Shown here: positions 1-11,700 of the stretch, piece by piece
Layout: each line of letters starts with the position of its first letter
Position numbering within the stretch: position 1 is the stretch's first letter
Made by a program: the position numbers and the translations under genes
Notes under the pieces: generated by a model
Database searches by the model: none
What the model was told of the DNA's origin: nothing
The model's input: the letters and a program-made list of their open reading frames with translations, nothing else
IMG/VR virus record: IMGVR_UViG_3300049203_000077
Location: 64,001 to 104,734 of that record
DNA length: 40,734 nucleotides
Direction: 5' to 3' (one strand)
From: a virus

Positions 1-144
1 CCTGCTGCAGGAATTCAAACTCAAGCATTAGCAGGTCAACCTGGTGGTGGTCTACAACAGATAAAGGCTGGTAAGGATTATTACAATAGAAGAAGTGGTA
101 AAACATATTATTTTGATGGAAATAGGCTTTTACAACGTAAATAA
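1..144 (+). CDS. C-terminal end of an unknown protein (partial)
   Basis: An open frame runs from base 1 to a TAA at 142-144 and gives the last 47 residues of a protein whose start lies outside the window. The visible part begins with a Gln/Gly-rich stretch (QALAGQPGGGLQQ) and ends with a Tyr/Arg-rich tail. It lies on the same strand as, and just before, the virion gene cluster, so a structural or cargo protein is plausible. No family is recognised. A promoter-like box follows it in the 64-base gap before the next gene. Confidence 0.7.
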   Translation, partial: PAAGIQTQALAGQPGGGLQQIKAGKDYYNRRSGKTYYFDGNRLLQRK

Positions 145-173
145 TCACCTCTTATTACCTTTACAAAATAATA

Positions 174-197
174 TAATTAAATTTAGTATATTTGCTT
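174..197 (+). promoter_or_regulatory. Promoter box before the 831-aa gene (TATATTTG)
   Basis: The Bacteroidota -7 element TAnnTTTG is present as TATATTTG at 187-194, 14 bases before the ATG at 209. It sits in a longer AT-rich box that is repeated almost base for base before the gene at 14118. A clear TTTG -33 element is not visible at the usual distance, which leaves open a phage-modified or alternative promoter. Confidence 0.6.
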
Positions 198-208
198 AAT
201 ATTAGAAT

Positions 209-2704
209 ATGGCCATAAGTTATAAATCCACTGTACATAAACCTATTGATTATGTTCAGCCTGTAGACTTAAATCTTCTTGGGAAGGTACTACAGTATGA
301 ACAAGGGGAGTTTGACAAAGGTGTAAGAAATGTACAAAGTACCATAGACTCTATTGCTGCATTAGACGTGGTAAAAGACGTTGATAGACAATATCTTAAC
401 GCTAAGTTGAGTAATATGGTTAACGCTATCAATAGTATTGGTGGAGTTGATTATTCCGATCCTAATGTGCAGAATCAGATTTCAGGAATGGGTAGTCAAA
501 TCTATGGTGATGATAAGATAATCAATGCTGTGGGAAACACTAAAAAGTTTCGCTATGTGCAGAATTACTACAAAGATCTTAAAGAAAAGAAGCCTAAAGA
601 TTGGAATCAAGCTAATGAGTGGTACGATATGAATAAATTCTCAAGCTGGTTACAGGATGGACAGGTAGGGTCTTCTACTACTAGTGATGCGGGAACAGTT
701 ACTCCATATCACGATTATCAGACAGATTGGGAAAAGCTTTTTGATAAAATTGCTAACTCAGCTAATATAGAGGTACAATGGAGTGACAGAGGCTTGATGT
801 ATGTTAAAGATGGAAAGAAATATGTTTCTCCTGATCGTATTTGGGCTACAGCATCTCAAATGCTTACTCCTCAACAGCGCACACAGCTTGCTATAGAAGG
901 ACGTTACACTTATCAAGGTGTACCAATTTCTGAACTTACTAAAGCCTACGATGCTAAACTTTATGAACAAATAGGAGAGGCTACAAATGAATTAAAGGAC
1001 TATCAAACTAAGTTTAAAGGTGCTACTTCTCTCAAAGATCAACAAGACTATCAAAGACTTGTTGCTGAAAAGGAAGCGGAAGTTACTAGACTAACTGCCC
1101 CTGTCCAAAAAAGTGCTGATCAGATTAGAGAGAAACTTTACTTAGACGAGAAATTTAAGGGACTGCAAGCACGTTACGCTTTCTCGCAAGCTACTTCTAC
1201 AATGCAAGCTGCTACTGACAAGATGTTCAAACTGAAGTATGATATGGATAAAAGTAAGTTTGCCTATCAGCAACAAAAGGATCAGCTTGACAGAATGGTA
1301 GACATGGTAGACAAGGGACTTATGTGGGGTACAGATGCATTCGGTAACAGAACTGCTGTCATTGATCCTTCTAATCCACGAAACTATGCTAAGAGTAAAG
1401 GTGGTACAGGGACAGCTGCGGGAGGAGCAAATTCAATGCTCCCTATTATGGGTGGAGCAGGTGAAGAACAAACCTATACAATGACCGAGAAAGCTCTAGA
1501 CACTAGAAAGACTGCTCTAGTTCAATCAAATAATCAGCTCTTTAATAACTTCGTGAAAGACTTTGGTTGGAAGATGGGATGGACAGATGCCTTTGTTAAT
1601 GATTTTACAGATGATGGATTTCTACAAGGCAAGTTTGATGACAGAGCTGTAAAAATAGCTAAAGATTATAAGGACGCGTGGGAGGCCATGCAAAGGGGTG
1701 AGAAAGTTAACTTCGATCATGTAGATCCAATGTTTAGAAATTTCATCTCTAAATGGCAAGAAAATCAAAAAGAAATAGAAGCTATTGATAATTTCTACAA
1801 TCAAGTAGATAATCAAGTAAGAGAGAAGTATGGATTTACTGGAGCTGACATAGAAAAGGCTGCTGATTATGCTAAACTTCAACAGCAATATACTGAACTA
1901 GACAAGAAATATCCTATAACATCTGTTCAAGGAGGTGTAGTTAGAAAAAATCAGGCAGAGTACAATAAAGAGATTGCAGCTATTAAAGCAAAACAGCAAG
2001 TTCTTGGACTTGATATGAATAAATTAAATAACTACATGACTAATAGAACTGCTGAGAGAAGAGGTTTGATAGAAAGAGGTTCTATGAGATTTAATCTTCC
2101 AGGTGTCACTATTTCAGACGACAAGGAAAAGAATACAGCTAAAATGATTGCGGCTAATGCAGGAACTATGCAGTATTATGATGAAGCAGGGAATGTAGTA
2201 GGGAAAGCTACTCTAAATTCAGATAACATAGAACCTATGACAATAGGATATGATTATATAAATACAGGTGGAACTTTTTCAAGGCAGCCTGTATTAACAT
2301 TTAAATTAAAGACAGGAAGTAAAGCCGATGAGTATTCAATTAATAAAGTACCTTTATCCCCTCAACAGGCACCTCTCTTTGGGTTTGGAAGTGATATGCA
2401 AGACATTTCTGGATATAGATTTGGACTACATGCGACAGGTAAAGTGACGGATATTGGTACAACATCCGGAAACAATTATCAGTTAAAGTATGATATGAAA
2501 AAGTACAATTTAGGTGATGTAAATGATAATAGAGTGTTTGTAATTGTACATGGTAAATCAGGTCCAATATCATTATATAATACACCTTTCAATACGCCAG
2601 AGTTAGCTACTCAATATATGGAAGGTATGACAAAACTGAACTCATTCGACGACGCTATTATAGTATTAGATCAACTATCAAGAGGTCAGATATATAACAA
2701 ATAA
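209..2704 (+). CDS. Unknown virion-type protein upstream of the RNA polymerase gene
   Basis: This is an 831-aa protein with no motif that I can name. Residues about 251-375 are rich in Glu, Lys and Gln with heptad-like spacing and probably form coiled coil. A Gly/Ala-rich linker follows at about 395-420, then a second helical region and a beta-rich C-terminal third. No signal peptide is seen. The gene has its own promoter box and is followed after two bases by the 3782-aa RNA polymerase gene. In crAss-like phages the genes next to the giant polymerase genes encode tail or packaged cargo proteins, so a packaged or tail-associated protein is inferred from position and length only. The coding call itself is secure. 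Confidence 0.75.
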   Translation: MAISYKSTVHKPIDYVQPVDLNLLGKVLQYEQGEFDKGVRNVQSTIDSIAALDVVKDVDRQYLNAKLSNMVNAINSIGGVDYSDPNVQNQISGMGSQIYGDDKIINAVGNTKKFRYVQNYYKDLKEKKPKDWNQANEWYDMNKFSSWLQDGQVGSSTTSDAGTVTPYHDYQTDWEKLFDKIANSANIEVQWSDRGLMYVKDGKKYVSPDRIWATASQMLTPQQRTQLAIEGRYTYQGVPISELTKAYDAKLYEQIGEATNELKDYQTKFKGATSLKDQQDYQRLVAEKEAEVTRLTAPVQKSADQIREKLYLDEKFKGLQARYAFSQATSTMQAATDKMFKLKYDMDKSKFAYQQQKDQLDRMVDMVDKGLMWGTDAFGNRTAVIDPSNPRNYAKSKGGTGTAAGGANSMLPIMGGAGEEQTYTMTEKALDTRKTALVQSNNQLFNNFVKDFGWKMGWTDAFVNDFTDDGFLQGKFDDRAVKIAKDYKDAWEAMQRGEKVNFDHVDPMFRNFISKWQENQKEIEAIDNFYNQVDNQVREKYGFTGADIEKAADYAKLQQQYTELDKKYPITSVQGGVVRKNQAEYNKEIAAIKAKQQVLGLDMNKLNNYMTNRTAERRGLIERGSMRFNLPGVTISDDKEKNTAKMIAANAGTMQYYDEAGNVVGKATLNSDNIEPMTIGYDYINTGGTFSRQPVLTFKLKTGSKADEYSINKVPLSPQQAPLFGFGSDMQDISGYRFGLHATGKVTDIGTTSGNNYQLKYDMKKYNLGDVNDNRVFVIVHGKSGPISLYNTPFNTPELATQYMEGMTKLNSFDDAIIVLDQLSRGQIYNK

Positions 2705-2706
2705 TT

Positions 2707-5700
2707 ATGCCACAACAAGACCCAATAAAACCGGGACAAGTAACAAATCTTCCACAGAACAATTACGATCCAAATGCTGAAGCAGGTAGAGTAGTAAATA
2801 AACTTCCATATGTTGCTCCTCCAACTGCTCTTAACTTATTGTTTAATAGTACAGCTCCTACTACTGCAGAAGGTGCTAGTAAGGTGAATCCTGCTTACGC
2901 ATTATATATTAACACATTAAAGAATGCTAATGGAAAACAGGCCTTTTTAAGTCAGCCTTATTACACACCTGAGACAATAGCAGGACGATATGGGGATAAG
3001 GAAATAGGTGGTTATCATCCATATGACATGAACCTTGAAAATTGGTATGGAGATAATCAAAGCTGGTTTAATCAATGGGGAAATCGTCTTGGCAAGCTTG
3101 GAACAAAGGCAATAGGTAGCTTTGCTAATTCCTTAATGGACATTCCAAACATTATAGCTCAATCAGCAACAGGACAAATGTCTCTGGATAAGATGTGGGA
3201 TAATCCAACAAATAGTTGGGCTACTGATCTTATGGAGTGGAGTGAAAAAGCTATGCCTAATTATGAGACAAATTGGGAAAGAGAGCATCCTTTTGCTAAT
3301 CTTATTCCTATTTATGGTGCTCTTCATGGCGGTAGTGCTGCAAACAGCTGGGGCAAAGCAATAGAGAATCTTGGTTTTACTGTGGGTGCTATTGGTGGAG
3401 CTGTAGTAGAAGACTTAATTGTAGGTGGATTAACAGGCGGGGTAGGTGAAGTACCTCTTGCTGCTATGCAAATAAATAAAGCTGTTTATAAGCTAGGTAA
3501 GCTTGTTAATGCAGGAGAGGATTTCTTAGGAGCACTTAAGTCTAACATTAGAAATGCTGATGATATTGTAAAAGGACTTAAAGGAATAGATAGATTCAAT
3601 TATGCTGTTCGTCAAGGACTTTGGGGAGCTAATATGATTACATCAGGTATCTCTGAAGCTGCTTTTGAAGGTATTGAATCTTACAAAACACTATCTAAAG
3701 ACCTTCAACAAAAATATTTTGAAGAAACAGGTAAAGCTCCTTCTTTTGAAGAAAATCAAAAGATAGACGCTCTTGCTAGAGATGCTGCTAACTCTCGTTT
3801 CTTATTAAATACTGCTTTATTAGCAGCAACAAATAGTATTCAATGGGGTAATCTGTTTCGTCCTCTAAACGCTACTAAAGAACTTCTTGAAGCAGAAGCT
3901 AAACAAGGTGTACGTATAGCATTAAAGGAAGGAAGTGTGGACGCTTTCGAAGCTGTAGAACATACTTCCAGACTAGCTAAATGGGGAAAGAACCTTACCG
4001 ATAATAAAGTATCTCAAATTCTATTTGGCTCATCTTCTGAAGGATTTGAAGAAGGCGCTCAATATATTATTGAGAAAGGTATTAACGATTTTTACAAAAG
4101 GAAGTATGAAGATAAGAATATCACTCTTACTAACAACTTTTTAAAATCGTTTGGTACAGGTTTAGCTGAAACATTAGGTACTAAGGAAGGTTGGGAGAAT
4201 ATAGTTCAGGGCCTTCTAGGTGGTGCACTTTATAAAGGTGGGGAACATGCGTATTACAAGGCAAGAGGTATAAATAACAATCCTAACTACAAAAAACAAA
4301 TAGATGCTGTAATTGATGGACTAAACTCCCAATCTCTTACAGGTATATTTGAGAATAAATACGGCACTGCTGTTGAAGCTATGTCTATTCAGCAGGACTT
4401 GCAAGATGCTGCTGCTAAGAATAATGTATTTGCATATAAGAACTATAAGCACGATCAGTTTGTAAACTTTGTTTTAAGTGGTATTCAACAAAATAAGTTT
4501 GATACCCGCCTTGAACAACTTCAAGAATTAAAGAAGCTTGAGGGTTCTGAATTTGAAAAAATGTTTGGTATTCCTTCTAATACAGAGAACAAAAAAACTG
4601 TGTCTGAATATGTAGGCAAATTGGAAGAAAATGCTAAGTATATAAAGGAAATTCACAAAAGGGTATCTCGTACATTTGTTAATCCTTATCAGCTTAAAGG
4701 AACAGGTAACTACAAGAATGCTGAAGAGAAAAAGAGACAAGACGAGGAGAATGAGAAGCACATCATTTACGAGAAGGTAAAAAATGAGCTTGTTCGCTTA
4801 ATGTCTATTTCTAAGGACTCGGCAGATCGCATTAGAGATATGCATAGTCAGATTACTTCTATGCAGACTGTTGTAGACCCTTCAACTGTTATTAAGCTTT
4901 CTTCAATAGAAGGGATACAAGATCTCAAAAAGGAATATAAAGAAAAATTAAAACTTGCTGAGGAATCACTTAAGCTTGCTCCCAATGATGCTAAAAATAA
5001 AAGGGATGTTAAGTGGTATTCTAAGAAAGTATCTGAGATAGAAGATGTTACTAATGAGAAAGATGAGAAAACTCAAAATGTTAAATACAACAAATTTCTA
5101 AATGATGTATTTGATAGAACACAAAAAGAAGATAATAAGTTCTATAAATTATATGGTACTGACTCTCAGAAGTTGTCTGTAGACACTCCTTTTCCAAGAG
5201 ATGTTATTAAGGATTTAACTGATTTGGGAAAAGATATTTATTACTTACAAAAAAGGAATGAGGTTGCCGTTGATAGATATGCTAGTTTAACTACTAAAGG
5301 AGGATTTAAAGAGCACTTTGATAAAGAGGCTACTGCAAGAAAGGAGGCTAATGATTTATTAGTTAATCTACAACAACCTCAGACACAAGGACAAGCAGCG
5401 CAACAACAAGCAGCATTTAATGCTTCTCAAGTACAACAAAATCAAGCACCTACTCCTCAGCCACAAGCAGCTACTACAAATACAACAGCACAAACTCCTT
5501 CTTCTCAACCACCTACAGCAATTCCTCAACAACAAGGATATGTTGAAGAACTTGGTATAATAAAAACAGCAGACGAGGAAAGAGCTGAACTCATCACTTA
5601 CATGATTGAGGCTATTGACGAAAAGAGAGTCTTAAGTGAAATAGAAGCTGAAATCTTAGGCTTTAAGACTATTGACGATTTAAAGTTTGATAATCCTTCA

Positions 5701-8700
5701 GTTAAAGTAGAGGATTATGAAAAAATTAGAACTCAGTCAAAAAGGCACTACTACCTTCACAAAGACACCATAAAGGCTGGTAGAGAGTTCCTAGAAGAAT
5801 ATAACAAAAGACCTTCTACAATATCTAATTTAGTATCTGAGATTGAGAAGAAAAGGAAGGACGCGTTACAAGGTATTAAATTATCGGATGTACAGGTTGG
5901 AGATAAACTACAAGTTTCTTCAAACTTGTCCGGAGGATTTAAAAATAAAGATGTTGTAGTTACTAGAAGATCAAAACTGGGAGTTCAATTTGATAACGAA
6001 AACGTATGGTATAACTTTAAAAATTCTACACTTTCTATAGTTAATTTTAAAAACTATAGTCAAGAAGAAAGAATTAACGCTAAATATGATGCAGAGTTAG
6101 CTGTACTAAGAGGGGGAGCTTCTCAAGAAAGCAATGAAAATCAAGGTGGTGCGCCTCCTATCACTCCTAATGATCCACCTCCTACTACAGGAACAGGAGG
6201 ACTTAGGACTGATGACTTCATGGCAAAAGTATTTGTTCCGGGAGATTTAAAACTCTCGTTTAACAATGCTATATTCTCAGGAACTAGGGATCAAGTTAAG
6301 ACTGGAATGAGTATTCGTGTAAGACCACTGGAGCCTCAATTCCAGCAGCAATTTGATCAACAATCTGCTACAAGATCATATACACAAATGACTGGATTTC
6401 CAGGAGTATATGTGTCTAAAGCACCTGTTGATATTTCTGTTTCACACTTTAATGGTATCGAAGTGAATGAAATAGGTAAAGTAGCCTATCCAAAGAGACT
6501 TTTGTTTAGAGTAGGTAATGACTTTGTTAACATTGACAGGCTTACTCCTGAGCAATATCAACATTTCACTGGCAGGCCAGCAGCTCAACATGCTGCTGAT
6601 GTAGAAGAATATAACAAACAAGTAGCTTTTACAAACTACTTAGCTTTAAGATTTAGAAATAACAATCTACAAGAAATTACTCTCACTCCACAAGAGATTA
6701 ATGAGCTTCTTGATATTGTTATTACTTATGGAGAGTTGGACCTTATACCAGTTGGCCAAGAAAGACCATTATATAATCAGCTAAGACGCAACACTGTATC
6801 TCTTCCTATCTCAACAGGGGGAACATTAAATACAATGGTGATACTGTCTGCTCCTAAACGTCAGATGGATGAAGATGGTGTAATGGTTCGTGAAAGAATA
6901 GGAAGTATCAATCCTATCTATGGACAAAATTTCTATGATAATTCAAGTGCAGATGATAGTGTTATTTTAGATTTTATCAGTAATTCGGCTGACAGTATTA
7001 TTAAAGTGAATTCTCGTTACATAGGACTAGTATCTAAACCAGATGGTAGTTTTTCTCTTATTGCTCTACGTCCAGCAGAAATGGACACTGCTGCTAAAAC
7101 AAGTTTACTCCAAACTCTTATAGATAGATCAACAGAGTCTCTTAGGACAAACTTTGTTCCTTCTACAAAGGAGGAGTCTCCTAAGAATGTATTATTAATA
7201 GGTAATGATGAGGTTTACTATAAACTTCCAAGTGACGCTGCTAAAGACTATAATAAAGATTTCAATGACAATATAAATAATCAAGTGTTTATTTCAGATC
7301 CTAATGGTAAAGTGTGGTTTGAAATTACACTTAGTCCAATTGGAGCTCTTCGCTTGGATATTCATGAACCTAATTCTGGATATAGAAATCGTCTTATTGT
7401 TGCTCCTCAAAAGGTTGGAAAACTTGATTCTTTCCAAGCAATGATTGATGCATTTAATAATGAATTAGTAAAGAAAGAAAAAGATGATGAAACTCTCAGA
7501 GGACTAGCAATAAGACTAAACAGTAGTAACTTTAGGCAAAACATAGCTGATGATAGTAATATTCCTAATGCTGAAGCATTGGCTTCTCAACTAACTGCTG
7601 CTACATCTACAGAGGTATTTAAGAACGGAACAATGAAACTTGTTCCTGATACTGGAAATGTAGCATCAGCTTATAAAAATGCAAGAGGTAGCACACAACA
7701 GGCTACTCCTGAACAAACAGCTCAAGAACAGCCTCCTGTTGCTCCTGAAACTCCAGCTACTCCAGCAATGCCTCAAGGGCTTACTTCTCTTACAGAGCAA
7801 CAACCTCAGGAGTATGGTACACTAGAAGATGTGTTTGGTCCCCAGATTCCTACTGGAATGTTTCAAGGTATGACAGGAGTTCCTGTAGATGAATCAGGAA
7901 ATCCTATTGCACCTATAGAGACTGCTCCTCAAAATCAAGAGGAAGCACAAGGAATTGTTTATACATCTGTTAAGGAAGCATTAAATGCTAATGACATAGA
8001 CTATAGAACAGTAGAAGGTGAAACTCAGTTCTTTAATATTAGTACAGGCCAATTACTTGATCTTCCTGGAGTAGCTCCAAAGGACTTAGCTGATTCTATG
8101 GGACTTACTATTGCACCTCAACAAAGACCTCAGAGAGGTACAGGATTTGACTTTATGCGTTCTGAGCAAAATCTATCTACATTAAACAACATGGTAGATT
8201 TTGAGAATGCTAGAGTGTACATCAATTCTATTCTTCCCTCATTTATTAGTGTGGAGGACATGGATGCTGTAATGAATAAGATTAGAGAGCAAGGAATTGA
8301 AAATCCTGAGAAAAATGTTTGGGGAGCTTTCAAGGATGGGATCATCTATCTTAATAAGCAAGCTCCATCAGCAGGACAAGAGTATCATGAAGCATTCCAT
8401 GCTGTATTTAATTCATTCATTCCTCAAGAAGAACAAAAGTCTCTTCTTAACTATGCTAATGATGAGCTTTACAAAAAGCTTAAGAAAGAAGGAAAATCTA
8501 TTAGAGAATATATTAATGAACAGCGTAAACAAGGAGTATGGACAAATATTTCTGATACCCATGCAGCTAATAAAGCAGCTGAAGAATGGATGGCAGAAAA
8601 GTTTCGCTCATGGAAAAATAAAAAAAAGAACGCAGGTATTCTTCAAAGACTATTTGATTTAATTGATAGATTTTTTAGATGGATAACTAGAAATCAAAAT

Positions 8701-11700
8701 GATCTTAATGCCCTATTCCACAAAATAGATACAGGAGGGTATAAATATTCTAATATAGCTGCTAACTCCTTCACTCAAGAGACAACTGAAGACACTAATA
8801 TTCAGGAGTTTAAATTCATGCTTGTTCCTGCTCGTCCTACGCAAATGGCAGTCGGTAGAGGAACTATTGAAGTAAAGAGAAATCTTGATGCTAAGACATC
8901 TACACAAGTGATTCAAAATGTAGCTGCTTACTTTGAGATGTACAAGAGAATGGGAGAGTACCAGCTGTCTGATGAAAAGTTATTAGACCAAATATTGGAC
9001 GACCTAAAAACTACATACAGCGCAGATAATCCTCTTTATGAAGGAATGACTCAAGAGCAATTAAATATAATAGCTAACTCTGACGAAAACTATATTTATT
9101 CAAATGACGAGACAAGAGCTATTATAAAAGAAGGTGCTAAAGAGTACATTAATTCAATGAATTATTTTGAACAATTCCAGTCTGAGGAACTTGAAGATCA
9201 AGAACAGGATACAGGTGCACCAAGAACTGGATATGATAATAGCTCTGAGAATATTGGAGGATTTAGCTCTCTTCCAGGAATGGTTCGTCATTACTTAGGG
9301 TTTACATCTTATCCTGTAACTAATAGATTTGGTCAATCTACATTAGCTAATGGTAAGCCCGTAATAGCTACAATTGATGCTGTATCAGTTTACTATGGAT
9401 TACTACGTGCTACAGCTAATATCAATGATCCTGTCAGATTCTTTCAGAGAATGATACGCTTTGCTGATAACAATGAGCAGAGTCGTCACTTTGTTAAGAA
9501 ATTCCTCGTTGATACAGGACTTAACGAAGACGCATTAAATGAAGGTAGAATTGAGGCTACCAGAAATAAAGCCTTAGTTGAGCAGGTAAGAAAAGCATTT
9601 AATAAGTATCGTATTGATTATATATTTACAGAGTATGACATGAAGAAGGGTAAATATCGCTCTTATCATGCAAATCGTAGAAATGTAGAAAATGTACAAT
9701 TCGATAAATGGTCTAATGTATTTATTGATGGATACTCTGAGATGAGTGCTGACCAGCAGGCTACTATACGCAGAACTATTGATAACATAAGAAACAGATA
9801 CTTTGATCCAAGAAGGGCTACAAAGAGAACAGCTGATGAAATCAATGTGATAGTTACTGAAGTAAGGAATGCTCTACTTTCAGTAGGTATGCAACTGTCA
9901 TTCGACTATATAAGATATTCATTATTAAGTATTAATGCTAAAAGATTTGATACTCTAAATAAAGAATATAAAGCTCAGGGAGCAGAATTACAGGTTGATG
10001 ATCCACAAAACACATTTATTTCTAAAGCTGATTATAACTATGTTCAGGTAATGAAGATTGCTGATGAAGTTACTTTGAGTAAAGAGTTTATGGATGAGCT
10101 TTCTAGGTCTTTATCAGCTAATGAGAACCCTTATTTTCGTGTATTAAGAGAAGGTGAAGATATTGATGAGGAAGAAGAAAAGTCAAAGGGTGGTATGGTG
10201 ACACGTATCTCAAATGTCGCTAAGGGTAATGCTTTATTTGATGAAACTGTAGGTGAGTCTTCTTATATGAATGCTGATGATAAATTAGTATTTGCTCACC
10301 AAGATGGTACATTTAATGTTAAGGCCTCTTATGCACTTAGAGATGCTGAAACCAGAAGAAGACTTAGAGAGACTGGTATAAGAAATGAGGCTTCTGCAGC
10401 TACAGATTCCTACGATTCTGCATGGTTAACAGATAACTACTTGTTAAACTCTGCTTCATTTGAAGCAGTAGCAGATAATCTATTGTTTCAGAATATAGAT
10501 GGTATTCGTGCTGTAGAAACAAATAAAGAAGGTAAAGTAATTACAGAGGAGTTTAGAGACCAAAAAGAAGGTGTTACCTATGGTTCTTATTCTCCTAGAG
10601 AATTCTTTATTAACCTTACAAATATGTATATCTCTTATGCTAAAGTTCAGAAGACAGCAGCAGGAGATGTTATTACTACTCCTCATCTAATTCGTGTACT
10701 TGAAGCTTCTAAAACAGCTAACACTGTAAACCTACCTATCAACTTAGATGTTTATAGAGAAGGTACAGTAACAGAGAAAACTGCAGATATTCTTTTTAAG
10801 GAGGTGCAAAAAGAGTTCAACAGAATAAAAAGAGTGCAGGGTGAAGTAGGAACTTTAACAGATAGTATAGTGGAAAATTATCATACAGGTAGTTTTGAAG
10901 ATGATGGATTTACTGTAAGAAAGGGTTATCGTGGCCTGAAGTTTACAGATAACATGACTTCCTTATTGACTAAATCTACAGCTAATCTACTTGAAAGGAA
11001 AGCTCGTACAAACCTAGAACTATCTCAAGAAGATGTTGCTACTATTAAACAAGAGATTAAAAACTCTTTAAATAAGATGGTAGATGACGCTATTGATCTG
11101 ATGGTAGCTGAAGGTATTATTAAGATAGGACCTAAAGGTTCTTATCAAAACGTACTTCTTCATCGCGAGTTCTTTGTTCAAGGTAAAGATAGTTTAGGAC
11201 TGAACTTACAAAGTGTTGATAAAGGAGTAAAATTTAAAACGAATATAGGACATGTTCTCATAAATGACTACATTAATACATTAGCGTATAATCAGATTCT
11301 TCATGGTGATCCTGCGTTATCGCTAAAGAATGACGGTGGTATTGATGCTGTAAAACGTGCCAAGGGTGACAATGCTGCAATCACTTCTATTAGAACTGAT
11401 TTGACAGCTCCAGAGCTTGGAATTACTGAAGCATTTACACATTCAAGTGTAGCTATTTTTAAGGAACCTGTTGCTCCAGATGGAACAAAGGTAGCCGATG
11501 CTCAAATGTATGCTACTGTACGTGCTCTTCGTTATACATTATGGGGACTTGGTAGACTTTCTCCACGTTTAGCTAGATTTTTAGACGCCTTAGAAAGAGG
11601 AGATGATATTCACAACTTAACAGATTCAAATGGTGAAACTTATGATGGAGTGTTTGATGATAGTAAAGGCATCTTAAGATGGGATGAAATGACTAACTCT

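Noticed and set aside
5369-5540. CAA-rich stretch looking like a DNA repeat
   Set aside because: It is explained as coding for a Gln/Pro/Thr-rich linker in the giant polymerase protein; the units are not regular.
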